DNA from: Stenotrophomonas sp.
GTDB taxonomy: Bacteria; Pseudomonadota; Gammaproteobacteria; Xanthomonadales; Xanthomonadaceae
Direction of reading: 5' to 3'
Assembly: GCA_003510825.1 (NCBI GenBank)
Contig: DOKO01000145.1
Coordinates: 1 to 18,048, forward strand
DNA: 18,048 nucleotides
In this document: positions 1 to 7,512 of the stretch, one piece after another
Layout of the letters: every line of letters starts with the position of its first letter
Position numbering within the stretch: the stretch's first letter is position 1
Program-made: the position numbers and the translations under genes
The notes under the pieces: model-generated
Told to the model about the DNA's origin: nothing
Databases searched by the model: none
What the model saw: only the letters and a program-made list of their open reading frames with translations

Positions 1-67
1 GTAGAGTCGAGCGTGCTCGACTGCACGCAATGCCGCGGCAAAGGCAGTCGAGCAAGCTCGACTCTAC
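1..67. repeat. SMAG-type (GTAG) REP inverted dimer
   Basis: The element starts with GTAG and ends with CTAC. Each half is a small hairpin: AGTCGAGC (5-12) pairs with GCTCGACT (15-22), and AGTCGAGC (46-53) pairs with GCTCGACT (56-63). The two halves are in opposite orientation, so the whole unit can also fold into one long hairpin. This is the known architecture of S. maltophilia SMAG repeats. It ends three bases from the stop codon of the minus-strand regulator and may protect or terminate that transcript, which is inference. Confidence 0.85.
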
Positions 68-69
68 GG

Positions 70-888
70 CTATCGGCGCGCCTCGATGAACGCGGCGATC
101 CGCTGCAGCGTCTCCGGGGTGCCGGCGTTGTAGACGATCATCGACAGGTCCGGGCGCGCCTCCACGGCAAAGGTCGAGAATTCCAGCTCCAGCAGGCCCA
201 GCTCGGGGTGCTTGAGCCGCTTGCTGCCGTCGCCCTCGCTGGCCACATCGTTGCTGCGCCAGAGCGCGGCGAACTCGGGGCTGCTGGCTGAAAGCTCGGC
301 CGCCAGCTCGGCGACCTCGGTTTCGGCGCCGGCGCGGATGGCATCGGCACGCAGGGAGGCGACCACGAAGCGGGCGACGCTGCTCCAGTCGTCCTGCGCC
401 GCACGCACCCGGCTGTTGCTGAAGATGAAGCGCAGGATGTTGCGCTCGCGGGCCGGCACCTGCGCGTAGTCGGTCAGCAGGACGGTGGCGGCGTGGTTCC
501 AGGCGACCACGTCCCAGGTCGGGGTGCGGATCAGTGCCGGGCTGTAGGGCAGGGCGTCCAGCACCCGCTGCAGGCGCGGCGAGATGCTGTCGCCGCTGCG
601 GTACTTCACTTCCGGCGGGCGGCCCAGCCCCAGCATGTAGACGTGTTCGCGTTCGGCGTCGGTCAGCCGCAGGGCGGCGGCGATGCGGTCCAGCACCTCG
701 GCGGACGGCGCGCCGCCACGACCCTGTTCCAGCCAGGTGTACCAGGTCGGGCTGATGCTGGCGCGCTGCGCGACCTCTTCGCGACGCAGGCCGGGCGTGC
801 GCCGGCGACCGGTGTCGAAGCCGAAACTGGCTGGATCCAGCCGTGCGCGACGGCTCTTGAGGAATTCGCCAAGCGAATGCTGGTTCAT
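70..888 (-). CDS. XRE-family (MmyB-like) transcriptional regulator
   Basis: This 272-aa DNA-binding regulator has an N-terminal helix-turn-helix (about residues 5-80) with the family signature LRREEVAQRA...W.EQGRG..PS..VLD.IA.AL.L. The C-terminal part (about 105-272) matches the MmyB ligand-binding fold, visible as TPTWDVVAWN followed by a helical region. Family members usually sit divergently from an SDR or oxidoreductase gene and control it, and that is the arrangement here with the gene at 995. The ligand is unknown. The start at 888 gives the full N-terminal family sequence. A -10-like TATAGT (complement of 914-919) lies inside the palindrome at 910-935, which suggests autoregulation. Confidence 0.9.
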   Translation of the reverse strand: MNQHSLGEFLKSRRARLDPASFGFDTGRRRTPGLRREEVAQRASISPTWYTWLEQGRGGAPSAEVLDRIAAALRLTDAEREHVYMLGLGRPPEVKYRSGDSISPRLQRVLDALPYSPALIRTPTWDVVAWNHAATVLLTDYAQVPARERNILRFIFSNSRVRAAQDDWSSVARFVVASLRADAIRAGAETEVAELAAELSASSPEFAALWRSNDVASEGDGSKRLKHPELGLLELEFSTFAVEARPDLSMIVYNAGTPETLQRIAAFIEARR

Positions 889-909
889 GCCGGTGACCGC
901 CTGCCTGTC

Positions 910-935
910 AGTGACTATACCTGTATAACGTCACT
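910..935. promoter_or_regulatory. Candidate operator between divergent regulator and SDR genes
   Basis: A nested inverted repeat lies between the two divergent start codons. The core is TATAC-CT-GTATA (916-927) and the outer arms are AGTGAC (910-915) and GTCACT (930-935); the outer arms are offset by two bases. It is AT-rich against a GC-rich background. It overlaps a TATAGT -10-like hexamer for the minus-strand gene. Binding by the adjacent MmyB-type regulator is inferred from position and symmetry. Confidence 0.5.
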
Positions 936-994
936 ACTTTAACAGGATGCGGTGAGCGCGATACTGAGCTCACTTTCCAGTTGAGGCAGACCTC

Positions 995-1891
995 ATGCGT
1001 GTATTCCTGACCGGTGCCACCGGCTTCATCGGCAGCCGCGTACTCCAACACCTGCAGGCTTCAGGCCACCAGGTCATCGGCCTGACCCGCTCGGATGCGG
1101 GCGCGGAGGCACTGCGCAGCGCAGGTGCCGAGGTGCAGCGCGGCGAACTGGGCGACCTCGCCAGTGTGCGCGCCGGTGCCGAGGCGGCCGATGCGGTGAT
1201 CCACACCGCCTTCGACCACGATTTCAGTCGCTTTGCGGCCAACTGCGAGCAGGATGCCGCGGTGATCGGCGCAATGGGCGAGGTGCTGAAGGGTTCGGCG
1301 CGACCGTTGTTGATCACCTCCGGCGTCGGCATGGGTGAAGTAGAGCCCGGGCAGCCGGCGTTGGAGACGGTGTTCAATCCCGGCCACGGCAACTCGCGCA
1401 TCGCCTCCGAACGCGCAGGCAACAGGCTGCTGGAGGCTGGTGTGGACGTGCGGGTGATGCGCCTGCCGCAGGTGCACGATGCCGTCCGCCAAGGGCTGAT
1501 CAGCTATTTCATCGAGATTTCCCGGCAGCAGGGCGTGGCCGCCTATGTGGGCGAAGGTGCAAACCGCTGGTCGGCGGCGCATGTGGACGACGTCGCCCGT
1601 GCGTACTGCCTGGCGCTGGAGCACGGAGGCGCCGGTGAGCGTTACCACGCCGTGGCCGAGGACGGCATCAGTGCGCGTCGTATCGCCGAGGTGGTGGCGG
1701 CAGGGCTGGACGTGCCAGTGCGCAGCATCACGCCGGAAGAAGCGGCTGCGATGTTTGGCTGGTTCGCACTGTTCGCGGGGATGGACCTGCCCGCATCGAG
1801 CGCGCTGACCCGGCAACGCCTTGGCTGGCAGCCGGGCGGCCCGACGCTGCTGCAGGATCTTCAGGCGATGGATTACCGCGCAGGGCGCTGA
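995..1891 (+). CDS. SDR-family NAD(P)-binding epimerase/oxidoreductase
   Basis: A 298-aa protein of the atypical extended short-chain dehydrogenase class. The Rossmann motif TGATGFIG is at residues 6-13, followed by typical NAD-epimerase features: AVIHTAFDHD, LLITSGVG near the usual catalytic Ser strand, and WSAAHVDDVARAY. The classical YxxxK pair is not obvious; SERAGNRLL occupies that region, as in several atypical SDRs, so catalysis may be altered. The substrate cannot be deduced. The start ATG follows a GAGG-containing stretch (983-986). It is divergent from the MmyB-type regulator, which probably controls it. Confidence 0.85.
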   Translation: MRVFLTGATGFIGSRVLQHLQASGHQVIGLTRSDAGAEALRSAGAEVQRGELGDLASVRAGAEAADAVIHTAFDHDFSRFAANCEQDAAVIGAMGEVLKGSARPLLITSGVGMGEVEPGQPALETVFNPGHGNSRIASERAGNRLLEAGVDVRVMRLPQVHDAVRQGLISYFIEISRQQGVAAYVGEGANRWSAAHVDDVARAYCLALEHGGAGERYHAVAEDGISARRIAEVVAAGLDVPVRSITPEEAAAMFGWFALFAGMDLPASSALTRQRLGWQPGGPTLLQDLQAMDYRAGR

Positions 1892-1985
1892 CAAGGGGGT
1901 GAATGGCCGTGCACCGCGCGTGCATCTGTCCGCGCGGATACTGGCCACCCTTGAATCGTGCATCGGGCCATCCGGGGCCTCCGCC

Positions 1986-2777
1986 ATGCCACGTCGGACA
2001 ACGCTGCGCATCGCCACCTTCAACGTCAACGGGATCGGCACCCGGCTGCCGCAGCTGCTGGCATGGCTGGACCGTGAAGCACCGGATGTGGTCGCCCTGC
2101 AGGAGCTGAAGGCCACGGATGCAGCGTTTCCGGTAGCGGCGCTGGAGCAGGCGGGTTATGGCGCGATCTGGTGCGGCGAAGCGCGCTGGAATGGTGTCGC
2201 GGTGCTCGCGCGCGATGCGATGCCGATCGAAAGCCGTCGCCGGCTGCCGGGCGCTCCCGAAGACAGCCAGAGCCGTTACCTGGAAGCGGCCGTGCATGGC
2301 ATCGTCGTGGGCGCACTGTACCTGCCCAACGGCAACCCGCAGCCCGGCCCAAAATTCGATTACAAGCTGCGCTGGATGCAGCGCCTGCTGGACCATGCCC
2401 GCTCGCTGGTCGATCTTCCACACCCGGCGGTGCTGATGGGCGACTTCAATGTCATCCCCACTGAGCTGGATGTGTATGACCCCAAGGCGTGGAAACGTGA
2501 CGCGCTGTTCCAGCCCGATGTCCGCGATGCGTTCGAGCGATTGCTGGCGCAGGGCTGGACAGATGCGCTGCGTAAGGTGCACGGCGAGCAGATCATCTAC
2601 ACGTTCTGGGATTACTTCCGCCAGCATGCCGAGCGCGACCGCGGGCTGCGCATCGATCACCTGCTGATCAATCCGGCGCTTGCATCGCGGCTGAAGGATG
2701 CCGGGGTCGATCGCTGGGTGCGCCTGCAGGACAAGGCCAGCGATCACGCGCCGACCTGGATCACCATCAGCATCTGA
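1986..2777 (+). CDS. xth: Exodeoxyribonuclease III / AP endonuclease family protein
   Basis: A 263-aa protein, close to the usual 260-270 aa of exonuclease III, which cleaves abasic sites and trims 3' ends in base-excision repair. Visible motifs of the endonuclease/exonuclease/phosphatase fold are FNVNGI (N13, N15), LQELK with metal-binding E40, YLPNG (112-116), GDFNV (D153, N155), RIDHLL, and the C-terminal SDHAP (D253, H254). The open frame extends upstream to 1821, inside the SDR gene, but homology starts at the ATG at 1986 (MPRRTTLRIATFNVNG), so I chose it. No strong ribosome-binding site is visible. Genomes of this group can carry more than one family member. Confidence 0.92.
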   Translation: MPRRTTLRIATFNVNGIGTRLPQLLAWLDREAPDVVALQELKATDAAFPVAALEQAGYGAIWCGEARWNGVAVLARDAMPIESRRRLPGAPEDSQSRYLEAAVHGIVVGALYLPNGNPQPGPKFDYKLRWMQRLLDHARSLVDLPHPAVLMGDFNVIPTELDVYDPKAWKRDALFQPDVRDAFERLLAQGWTDALRKVHGEQIIYTFWDYFRQHAERDRGLRIDHLLINPALASRLKDAGVDRWVRLQDKASDHAPTWITISI

Positions 2778-2912
2778 ATGCTTCATCGTGACGTTGGGCA
2801 GCGGCCGTGACGATGCACATCCATGGCAATCATCCAGCGGATACATCGGCAAGACAGCAACGTGACCGGGGAAGGCCTACGTTCCAGATCTGTCCCCTGC
2901 GACGTCCACGAA

Positions 2913-3851
2913 ATGCTTGCTCCCGTCCTGCCTCCCCCGTTGTCCAACCTTGCCAGGCAGCGCCTGTTGCAGGTGCCTGATCTTCCGCTTCCGGGCCAGG
3001 GCCGAACCCTTGAACGCTGGCGTGCACTGGCAGCGCTGGGTCATGAAGACCTGTGCCTGGCCAAGGTGCTTGAAGCCCATCACGATGCGATCGCGATCCT
3101 GCACGAACTTCGCGTACCCGTACCTGCAGAGCAACTGCTGGCGGTATGGGCAGCAGAGGGTCCGGCCTGCACGTTGCGCGCGGAGCACGACGGCCGGCTG
3201 CGCGGCGACAAGCCGTGGTGCTCGGGAAGCAATCTGGTCGACACCGCGCTGGTGACCGTGCGCAGCGAGGCGGGCGTGCAGCTTTACAAGGTGGACGCAT
3301 CGCAGTGGCACTGCTTGGATGGCGAGCCGTGGCCGGCCGCTGGCATGGCCGGGGTGCCGTCCACCACCGTGCGCTTTGATGGCGCGGAGGCCGAAGCGGT
3401 GGGGCCGAGCAATGGCTATCTGGAGCGACCGGGCTTCTGGCACGGTGGCGCCGGCATCGCGGCAGTATGGTTCGGTGCGGCGACAGCGCTGGCCGAGCGG
3501 ATGCAGCACGGCTGCGGCGAGGGCCTGCGCGCGCGGTTGCTGGGCAAGGCCGATCTGGCACTGGCACCGGCAGCGGCGCTGCTGCGCGAGCTGGCCATGG
3601 CCATCGACGCGGCACCGCAGCTGACACACCGCGTGCAGGTGGTACGCGTGCGCAGCGTCGTCGAGCGCGCCGCCACGCAGGTGCTTGATCTCGCCGGCCG
3701 CGCGCTTGGGCCAGCACCGATGTGCATGGAAGATGCCCATGCACGGCGCTGGGCGGATCTGACGGTGTTCATGCGCCAGAGTCACGCCGACAAGGATTGG
3801 CAATGGCTGGGTGAGCAGTGCGCCCGACAGGTGATGCCATGGTCGCTGTAG
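2913..3851 (+). CDS. Acyl-CoA dehydrogenase-like protein, first gene of a four-gene operon
   Basis: A 312-aa protein with acyl-CoA dehydrogenase features: a middle-domain segment like G.KPWCSGS..VDTALVTVR, and a helical C-terminal half with FWHGGAGIAAVWFGAATALAERM and AATQVLDLAGRALGPAPMCMEDAHARR. It is shorter than a standard 380-aa enzyme and diverged, so FAD-dependent acyl oxidation is plausible but not shown. The frame is open from an ATG at 2823, but codons 2823-2912 include ATA, CTA, AGA, TCT and CAA, unlike the GC3-rich body, so I prefer ATG 2913. Neither start has a good ribosome-binding site. Its end overlaps the PIG-L gene. Confidence 0.78.
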   Translation: MLAPVLPPPLSNLARQRLLQVPDLPLPGQGRTLERWRALAALGHEDLCLAKVLEAHHDAIAILHELRVPVPAEQLLAVWAAEGPACTLRAEHDGRLRGDKPWCSGSNLVDTALVTVRSEAGVQLYKVDASQWHCLDGEPWPAAGMAGVPSTTVRFDGAEAEAVGPSNGYLERPGFWHGGAGIAAVWFGAATALAERMQHGCGEGLRARLLGKADLALAPAAALLRELAMAIDAAPQLTHRVQVVRVRSVVERAATQVLDLAGRALGPAPMCMEDAHARRWADLTVFMRQSHADKDWQWLGEQCARQVMPWSL

Positions 3852-4591
3852 CCACCATCCACGGCCAAGGCTCGGACGAGCGTGCGTGGGAGCACTGCGA
3901 CTGGCTCTGGCAGCAGCCTGAAACCGCGCTTGCGGAACTGTGTGCAGGCGTGCGTCGGCTCGTAGTGGTCGCGCCGCACCCGGATGACGAGGTGCTGGCG
4001 TGTGGCGGGCTGCTGTGTGCGACCGCAGGCATCGGCCTGGAAGTACAGGTCGTTGCGGTGACCGACGGTGAGGCCTGCTACCCGGGCGAGCGCTGGTGGA
4101 CGCCGCAGCGCCTGCGCCAGGCACGCCGTGAAGAGCTGCGCGATGCGCTTGGCGCGCTGTCTATTGATGCCGGCGCCATTGTCCATCTTGGCATTGCCGA
4201 TGGGGGCGTCACCGACCACGAAGCCGGCCTCGAAGACTGGCTGTGGCAGACCCTGCGCGAAGACGACCTGGTGCTGGCACCGTGGCGCTTCGATGGCCAT
4301 CCCGATCACGAAGCGGCCGGCCGCGCCGCCTGGCGTGCGGCCCGGGCGGTCGGCTGCAGACGTCTTGAATACCCCGTCTGGGGCTGGCACTGGCTGGATC
4401 CCGGTTGCGCCCACATGGCGTGGGAACAGCCGCGACTGCTCGACATCTCCGCTGTCGCCGCGCACAAGCGCGAAGCGATCGCACAGTTCCGCACCCAGAC
4501 CGGCGATGTCTCCCGGCTGCACGCCGAGCCCATCCTGCCGGCTCACGTACTCACCCGCTTCTATAGAAACCACGAGGTTTACTTCGCATGA
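3839..4591 (+). CDS. PIG-L/LmbE family N-deacetylase
   Basis: A 250-aa protein of the zinc-dependent PIG-L family, which removes N-acetyl groups from GlcNAc-containing molecules (GlcNAc-PI, mycothiol precursor, bacillithiol precursor). The zinc/catalytic motif PHPDDE is at residues 46-51 and the second motif GHPDHE at 153-158, so the expected ligands H47, D50 and H154/H157 are present. The start ATG overlaps the upstream stop by 13 bases and is preceded by AGGTGA (3829-3834). A GTG at 3818 would add seven residues. The stop overlaps the next start as ATGA, so translation is probably coupled. The substrate is unknown; context suggests a sugar installed by the GT2 enzyme downstream. Confidence 0.9.
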   Translation: MVAVATIHGQGSDERAWEHCDWLWQQPETALAELCAGVRRLVVVAPHPDDEVLACGGLLCATAGIGLEVQVVAVTDGEACYPGERWWTPQRLRQARREELRDALGALSIDAGAIVHLGIADGGVTDHEAGLEDWLWQTLREDDLVLAPWRFDGHPDHEAAGRAAWRAARAVGCRRLEYPVWGWHWLDPGCAHMAWEQPRLLDISAVAAHKREAIAQFRTQTGDVSRLHAEPILPAHVLTRFYRNHEVYFA

Positions 4592-5175
4592 GCGCCCAGC
4601 CTTACTTCGATGAGCTGCATGCCAACGATGATCCGTTCGGCTACCGCACCCGCTGGTACGAAGAGCGCAAACGCGACCTGCTGATGGCCAGTCTGACCCA
4701 GTCCACCTTCCAGCGCGGCTGGGAACTGGGCTGCTCCAACGGAGTGCTCACCGAGCGCCTGGCCAGCCGCTGTGAGCGACTGCTGGCCACCGACATCAGT
4801 CCGCGCGCCGCCTTCCAGGCGCGTCGTGGGCTGGCCCATCTGCCACATGTGCAGGTGCATTGCGCGCAGCACCCACAGCAGTGGCCGGCCGGTCGCTTCG
4901 ATCTGATCGTGTGTGGCGAGATGGGCTACTACCTGGGCCCGGAAGCGCTGGTCGAACTGCGCGATGGGCTGCATGCGGCGATGAAGGACGACGGCCTGCT
5001 GGTTGCCTGCCATTGGCTGCCGTCGTTCCCGGGCCGGGCCAGCCGCAGCGCGCTGGTGCACGAGCGGCTCGGGCATGGCCTGCAGGAGGCGTTCTGCTAC
5101 CGCGACAGCGATTTCATACTGCAGGGCTGGACGCGCAGGCCGCTGTCCCTGGCGAGCAACGAGGGCCTGAGATGA
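4588..5175 (+). CDS. NodS-like SAM-dependent methyltransferase
   Basis: A 195-aa class I methyltransferase. Motif I is WELGCSNGVLT (45-55), the acidic residue after strand 2 is D69 (LLATDIS), and FDLIVCGEMGYYL (104-116) corresponds to motif IV/post-I. The N-terminal YFDELHANDDPFGYRTRWYEERK resembles the NodS family opening. NodS proteins N-methylate the free amine made by the deacetylase NodB in Nod-factor synthesis, so partnership with the upstream PIG-L deacetylase is attractive; that link is inference. The start overlaps the PIG-L stop (ATGA) and the stop overlaps the next start (ATGA). Confidence 0.87.
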   Translation: MSAQPYFDELHANDDPFGYRTRWYEERKRDLLMASLTQSTFQRGWELGCSNGVLTERLASRCERLLATDISPRAAFQARRGLAHLPHVQVHCAQHPQQWPAGRFDLIVCGEMGYYLGPEALVELRDGLHAAMKDDGLLVACHWLPSFPGRASRSALVHERLGHGLQEAFCYRDSDFILQGWTRRPLSLASNEGLR

Positions 5176-5861
5176 TCGGCGTGCTGGTGCCGGCGCATAA
5201 CGAGGCCGAGCACCTGGCGGCATGCCTGCGCTCGCTGGCCATCGCTGCAGCGCATCCGGGGCTGGCTGGCGAGCCGGTGCAGATCATCGTTGCGCTGGAT
5301 GCCTGCACGGATGGCAGCGCCGAGGTCTGTGCGCGGATGGCAGTGGAGACCCTCAGCCTGCAGGCACGGTGCGTCGGCGCTGCACGCGCGGCCGCAGCGG
5401 GCGTGCTGCTTGAGCGCGGTGCCGCATGGCTGGCCAGCACCGATGCAGACAGCGAGGTCCCAGCCGATTGGCTGGTGGCACAGCGCTCCGCAGGCGCCGA
5501 CGTGTTCTGTGGCGTCGTCGATCTGGGCGAGCTGGTGCCGCAGCAGGCGTGGCTGCGCAGCTGCTTCCAGCGCAGTGAGCGCTGGGGCGAGGGGCATGGT
5601 CGCGTGCACGGGGCCAACCTCGGGTTCTCGGCCGCTGCCTACCGGCAGGCGGGCGGATTTGCGGCGCAGCGATGCTCCGAAGACGTGGACCTGGTGCGTC
5701 GATTGGAGGCGGCAGGCGCGTCGATCCGTTGGGCCAGCGCGGCTGTGGTCACCACCAGCGGCCGGTTGTCAGGCCGCGCCGTTGGTGGCTTTGCCGATCA
5801 TCTGGCAAGCCTGGCTACGTTCGAGGCTGGACGGCTTCCGCTATTGGCCATGGCCAGTTGA
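5172..5861 (+). CDS. Family 2 glycosyltransferase
   Basis: A 229-aa GT-A fold glycosyltransferase. VLVPAHNEAEHL starts the nucleotide-binding strand, ALDACTDGS (41-49) holds the first conserved Asp, and TDAD (90-93) is the metal-binding DxD. GRVHGANLGFS and SEDVDLVRRL carry the acceptor-site and catalytic-base signatures. No transmembrane anchor is visible, so it is probably cytosolic or peripheral. The open frame extends upstream, but the ATG at 5172 overlaps the methyltransferase stop and begins the family homology. Donor and acceptor are unknown. It is the last gene of the operon. Confidence 0.87.
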   Translation: MIGVLVPAHNEAEHLAACLRSLAIAAAHPGLAGEPVQIIVALDACTDGSAEVCARMAVETLSLQARCVGAARAAAAGVLLERGAAWLASTDADSEVPADWLVAQRSAGADVFCGVVDLGELVPQQAWLRSCFQRSERWGEGHGRVHGANLGFSAAAYRQAGGFAAQRCSEDVDLVRRLEAAGASIRWASAAVVTTSGRLSGRAVGGFADHLASLATFEAGRLPLLAMAS

Positions 5862-5934
5862 AGGTGTGGCACAGGCAAAGCCGGGCTGCCGGCGGCGGCA
5901 TCGTGAAGCATTCAGTGGCATGAGCGGATGTGCG

Positions 5935-5963
5935 TTGGCCGCGTGGCGGCGCTTGCCTATCAT
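5935..5963 (+). promoter_or_regulatory. Candidate sigma70-like promoter for cho
   Basis: TTGGCC (5935-5940) and TATCAT (5958-5963) are separated by 17 bases, matching 4/6 and 5/6 consensus positions. Transcription would begin near 5970, about 30 bases before the cho start. I did not find an SOS box resembling CTGT-N8-ACAG or the Xanthomonas LexA motif between 5862 and 6000. Confidence 0.5.
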
Positions 5964-6000
5964 GCAGCGCTGGTTCCACTGCACCTGACTGCCGCCCTCC

Positions 6001-6858
6001 ATGCCTTCCAACGCGCAGGCCGCGCGACGTTCCGCCCGCGCTGCCGGGTATGTGTTTCCCGAGCATCTGCGCGAGCAGGCGCAGGCGCTCCCTGCACAAC
6101 CGGGCGTCTACACGTTCCATGGCCGCGAGGGCGGCCTGCCGCTCTACATCGGTAAGAGCATCAACCTGCGGACGCGGGTGATGGACCATCTGCGGACGGC
6201 CGAGGAAGCTGCGATGCTGCGCCAGTCCGAGCGCATCAGCCATCTGCCGATGGCCGGGGATCTGGGTGCGCAGCTGCTGGAGGCCGCGATGGTGAAAGAA
6301 CAGCGCCCGCTGTACAACCGCCTGCTGCGGCGGTTGCCGCGTCAGTTCAGCCTGCGCCTGTATCGGGGCGAGATCAGTGTGGTGAACTCGTCAGAGGTGG
6401 ATCTGACGACCACGCCGATGTTGTACGGCATCTATTCGAGTGCCCGCGCCGCGCGTGAGTCACTGCGCCGCGTGGCGGACGAGAACCGCCTCTGCTATTC
6501 GCTGCTGGGCCTGGAGCGGCTTCCCTCTGGACGCCCGTGCTTCCGCTCGATGCTGCGCCAGTGCGCCGGCGCCTGCTGCGGTGGCGAGACCCTTGCCGAG
6601 CATCAGCAGCGGCTGACTGATGCGCTCATGTTGCTGGAGATTGCTGAATGGCCCTATGCAGGCCCGGTGGCCATCGAGGAACGCGGCGAAGCGATGCGGC
6701 AGTTCCACGTCGTTGATGGATGGTTCTATCACGGCAGCGCAAAGACCTTGGCCGCTGCCCGACGCGTGCGTCGGAGTGATCCGGTGTTCGACCGCGACGC
6801 GTACCGCATTCTTCGCAAGGGGCTGTCGTTGGGCCAATGGGCCCTGCACCCGCTGTAG
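6001..6858 (+). CDS. cho: Cho, UvrC-like excinuclease (GIY-YIG nuclease)
   Basis: A 285-aa protein, close to the 295 aa of E. coli Cho, which makes the 3' incision in UvrA/UvrB nucleotide-excision repair. The GIY-YIG domain reads GVYTF (35-39) and LYIGKSINLRTRV (48-60), followed by the conserved Glu region LLEAAMVKEQRPLYN. The second half carries the Cho/UvrC signature LYGIYSS...LC.SLLGLERL..G.PCFR...QCAGACCGGE...H..RL. It lacks the UvrC C-terminal RNase H-like and HhH domains, as expected for Cho. No clear ribosome-binding site precedes the ATG. Regulation by the SOS response, known in E. coli, is not evident here. Confidence 0.92.
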   Translation: MPSNAQAARRSARAAGYVFPEHLREQAQALPAQPGVYTFHGREGGLPLYIGKSINLRTRVMDHLRTAEEAAMLRQSERISHLPMAGDLGAQLLEAAMVKEQRPLYNRLLRRLPRQFSLRLYRGEISVVNSSEVDLTTTPMLYGIYSSARAARESLRRVADENRLCYSLLGLERLPSGRPCFRSMLRQCAGACCGGETLAEHQQRLTDALMLLEIAEWPYAGPVAIEERGEAMRQFHVVDGWFYHGSAKTLAAARRVRRSDPVFDRDAYRILRKGLSLGQWALHPL

Positions 6859-6936
6859 CAGGCCGCGCAGACGGAGTCACGCAGCGTGGACGACCTGTTC
6901 TGTATCCCTCCGGGCAGGCCATGCAGGGAGAAGACC

Positions 6937-7413
6937 GTGACCGATCTGTTCGAGCTGGGCATGCCGTGGTTCGAGTTCGTACTGCGGGCCACCGCCGTTT
7001 ACGTGGTGGTGCTGCTGTTGACGCGCCTCAGTGGCAAGCGATCGATCGGGCAGTCCGCACCGTTCGACATGCTAGTGATCGTCCTTCTGGGCACGGCGGT
7101 GCAGAACTCTCTGATCGGTGAGGACACCTCGCTGCTTGGCGGACTGATCCTTGCGGCCACGCTGCTGGGTCTGAACTGGCTGGTCGGTTTCGTGACCGCG
7201 CGCAATCGTCGGCTGCACCGTTGGGTGGAGGGCGCGCCGGTGGTGCTGGTGCGCAACGGCAAGGTGTACTGGGAGCAGTTGCGCCGCTGCAATGTTGCGC
7301 CGGAGGACCTGGACGTGGCCATGCGCAAGGCAGGCTGCGATGGCCATCACCAGATCGAACTGGCCATGCTGGAAACCTCGGGAGAGATCACCGTGGATGC
7401 CGAAGACCGCTGA
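6937..7413 (+). CDS. YetF/DUF421-family membrane protein
   Basis: A 158-aa inner-membrane protein. Three hydrophobic segments (about residues 12-29, 42-57 and 66-86) precede a cytosolic domain with RWVEGAPVVLVRNGKVYWEQLRRCNV, the DUF421/YetF hallmark, and a terminal ELAMLETSGEITV strand. LLTRLSGKRSIGQSAPFDMLVIVLLGT matches the conserved loop of the family. The role is poorly defined; the B. subtilis relatives YetF, YrbG and YdfS are linked to spore or general physiology. The frame is open from GTG 6886, but GTG 6937 has AGGGAG (6925-6930) six bases upstream, so I chose it. Confidence 0.88.
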   Translation: MTDLFELGMPWFEFVLRATAVYVVVLLLTRLSGKRSIGQSAPFDMLVIVLLGTAVQNSLIGEDTSLLGGLILAATLLGLNWLVGFVTARNRRLHRWVEGAPVVLVRNGKVYWEQLRRCNVAPEDLDVAMRKAGCDGHHQIELAMLETSGEITVDAEDR

Positions 7414-7512
7414 AGCTGCAGCAGCGGAATCCACGTGCTGCACACGGCAAGGTCACCGCCGGCACAGCCGTGCCCATGCAACCCTGCAGTCCCCAACGGC
7501 AGGAGAACGACG

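Noticed and set aside
1728..2852. A 374-aa minus-strand open frame opposite the exonuclease gene
   Set aside because: The plus strand carries every exonuclease III motif; the minus frame has no recognisable domain.
2823..2912. Upstream start for the acyl-CoA dehydrogenase-like gene
   Set aside because: These 30 codons use ATA, CTA, AGA, TCT and CAA, unlike the gene body, and encode no family sequence. ATG 2913 is preferred, but the longer form cannot be excluded.
5862..6000. SOS/LexA box upstream of cho
   Set aside because: No CTGT-N8-ACAG or Xanthomonas-type LexA motif was found by eye in this interval.
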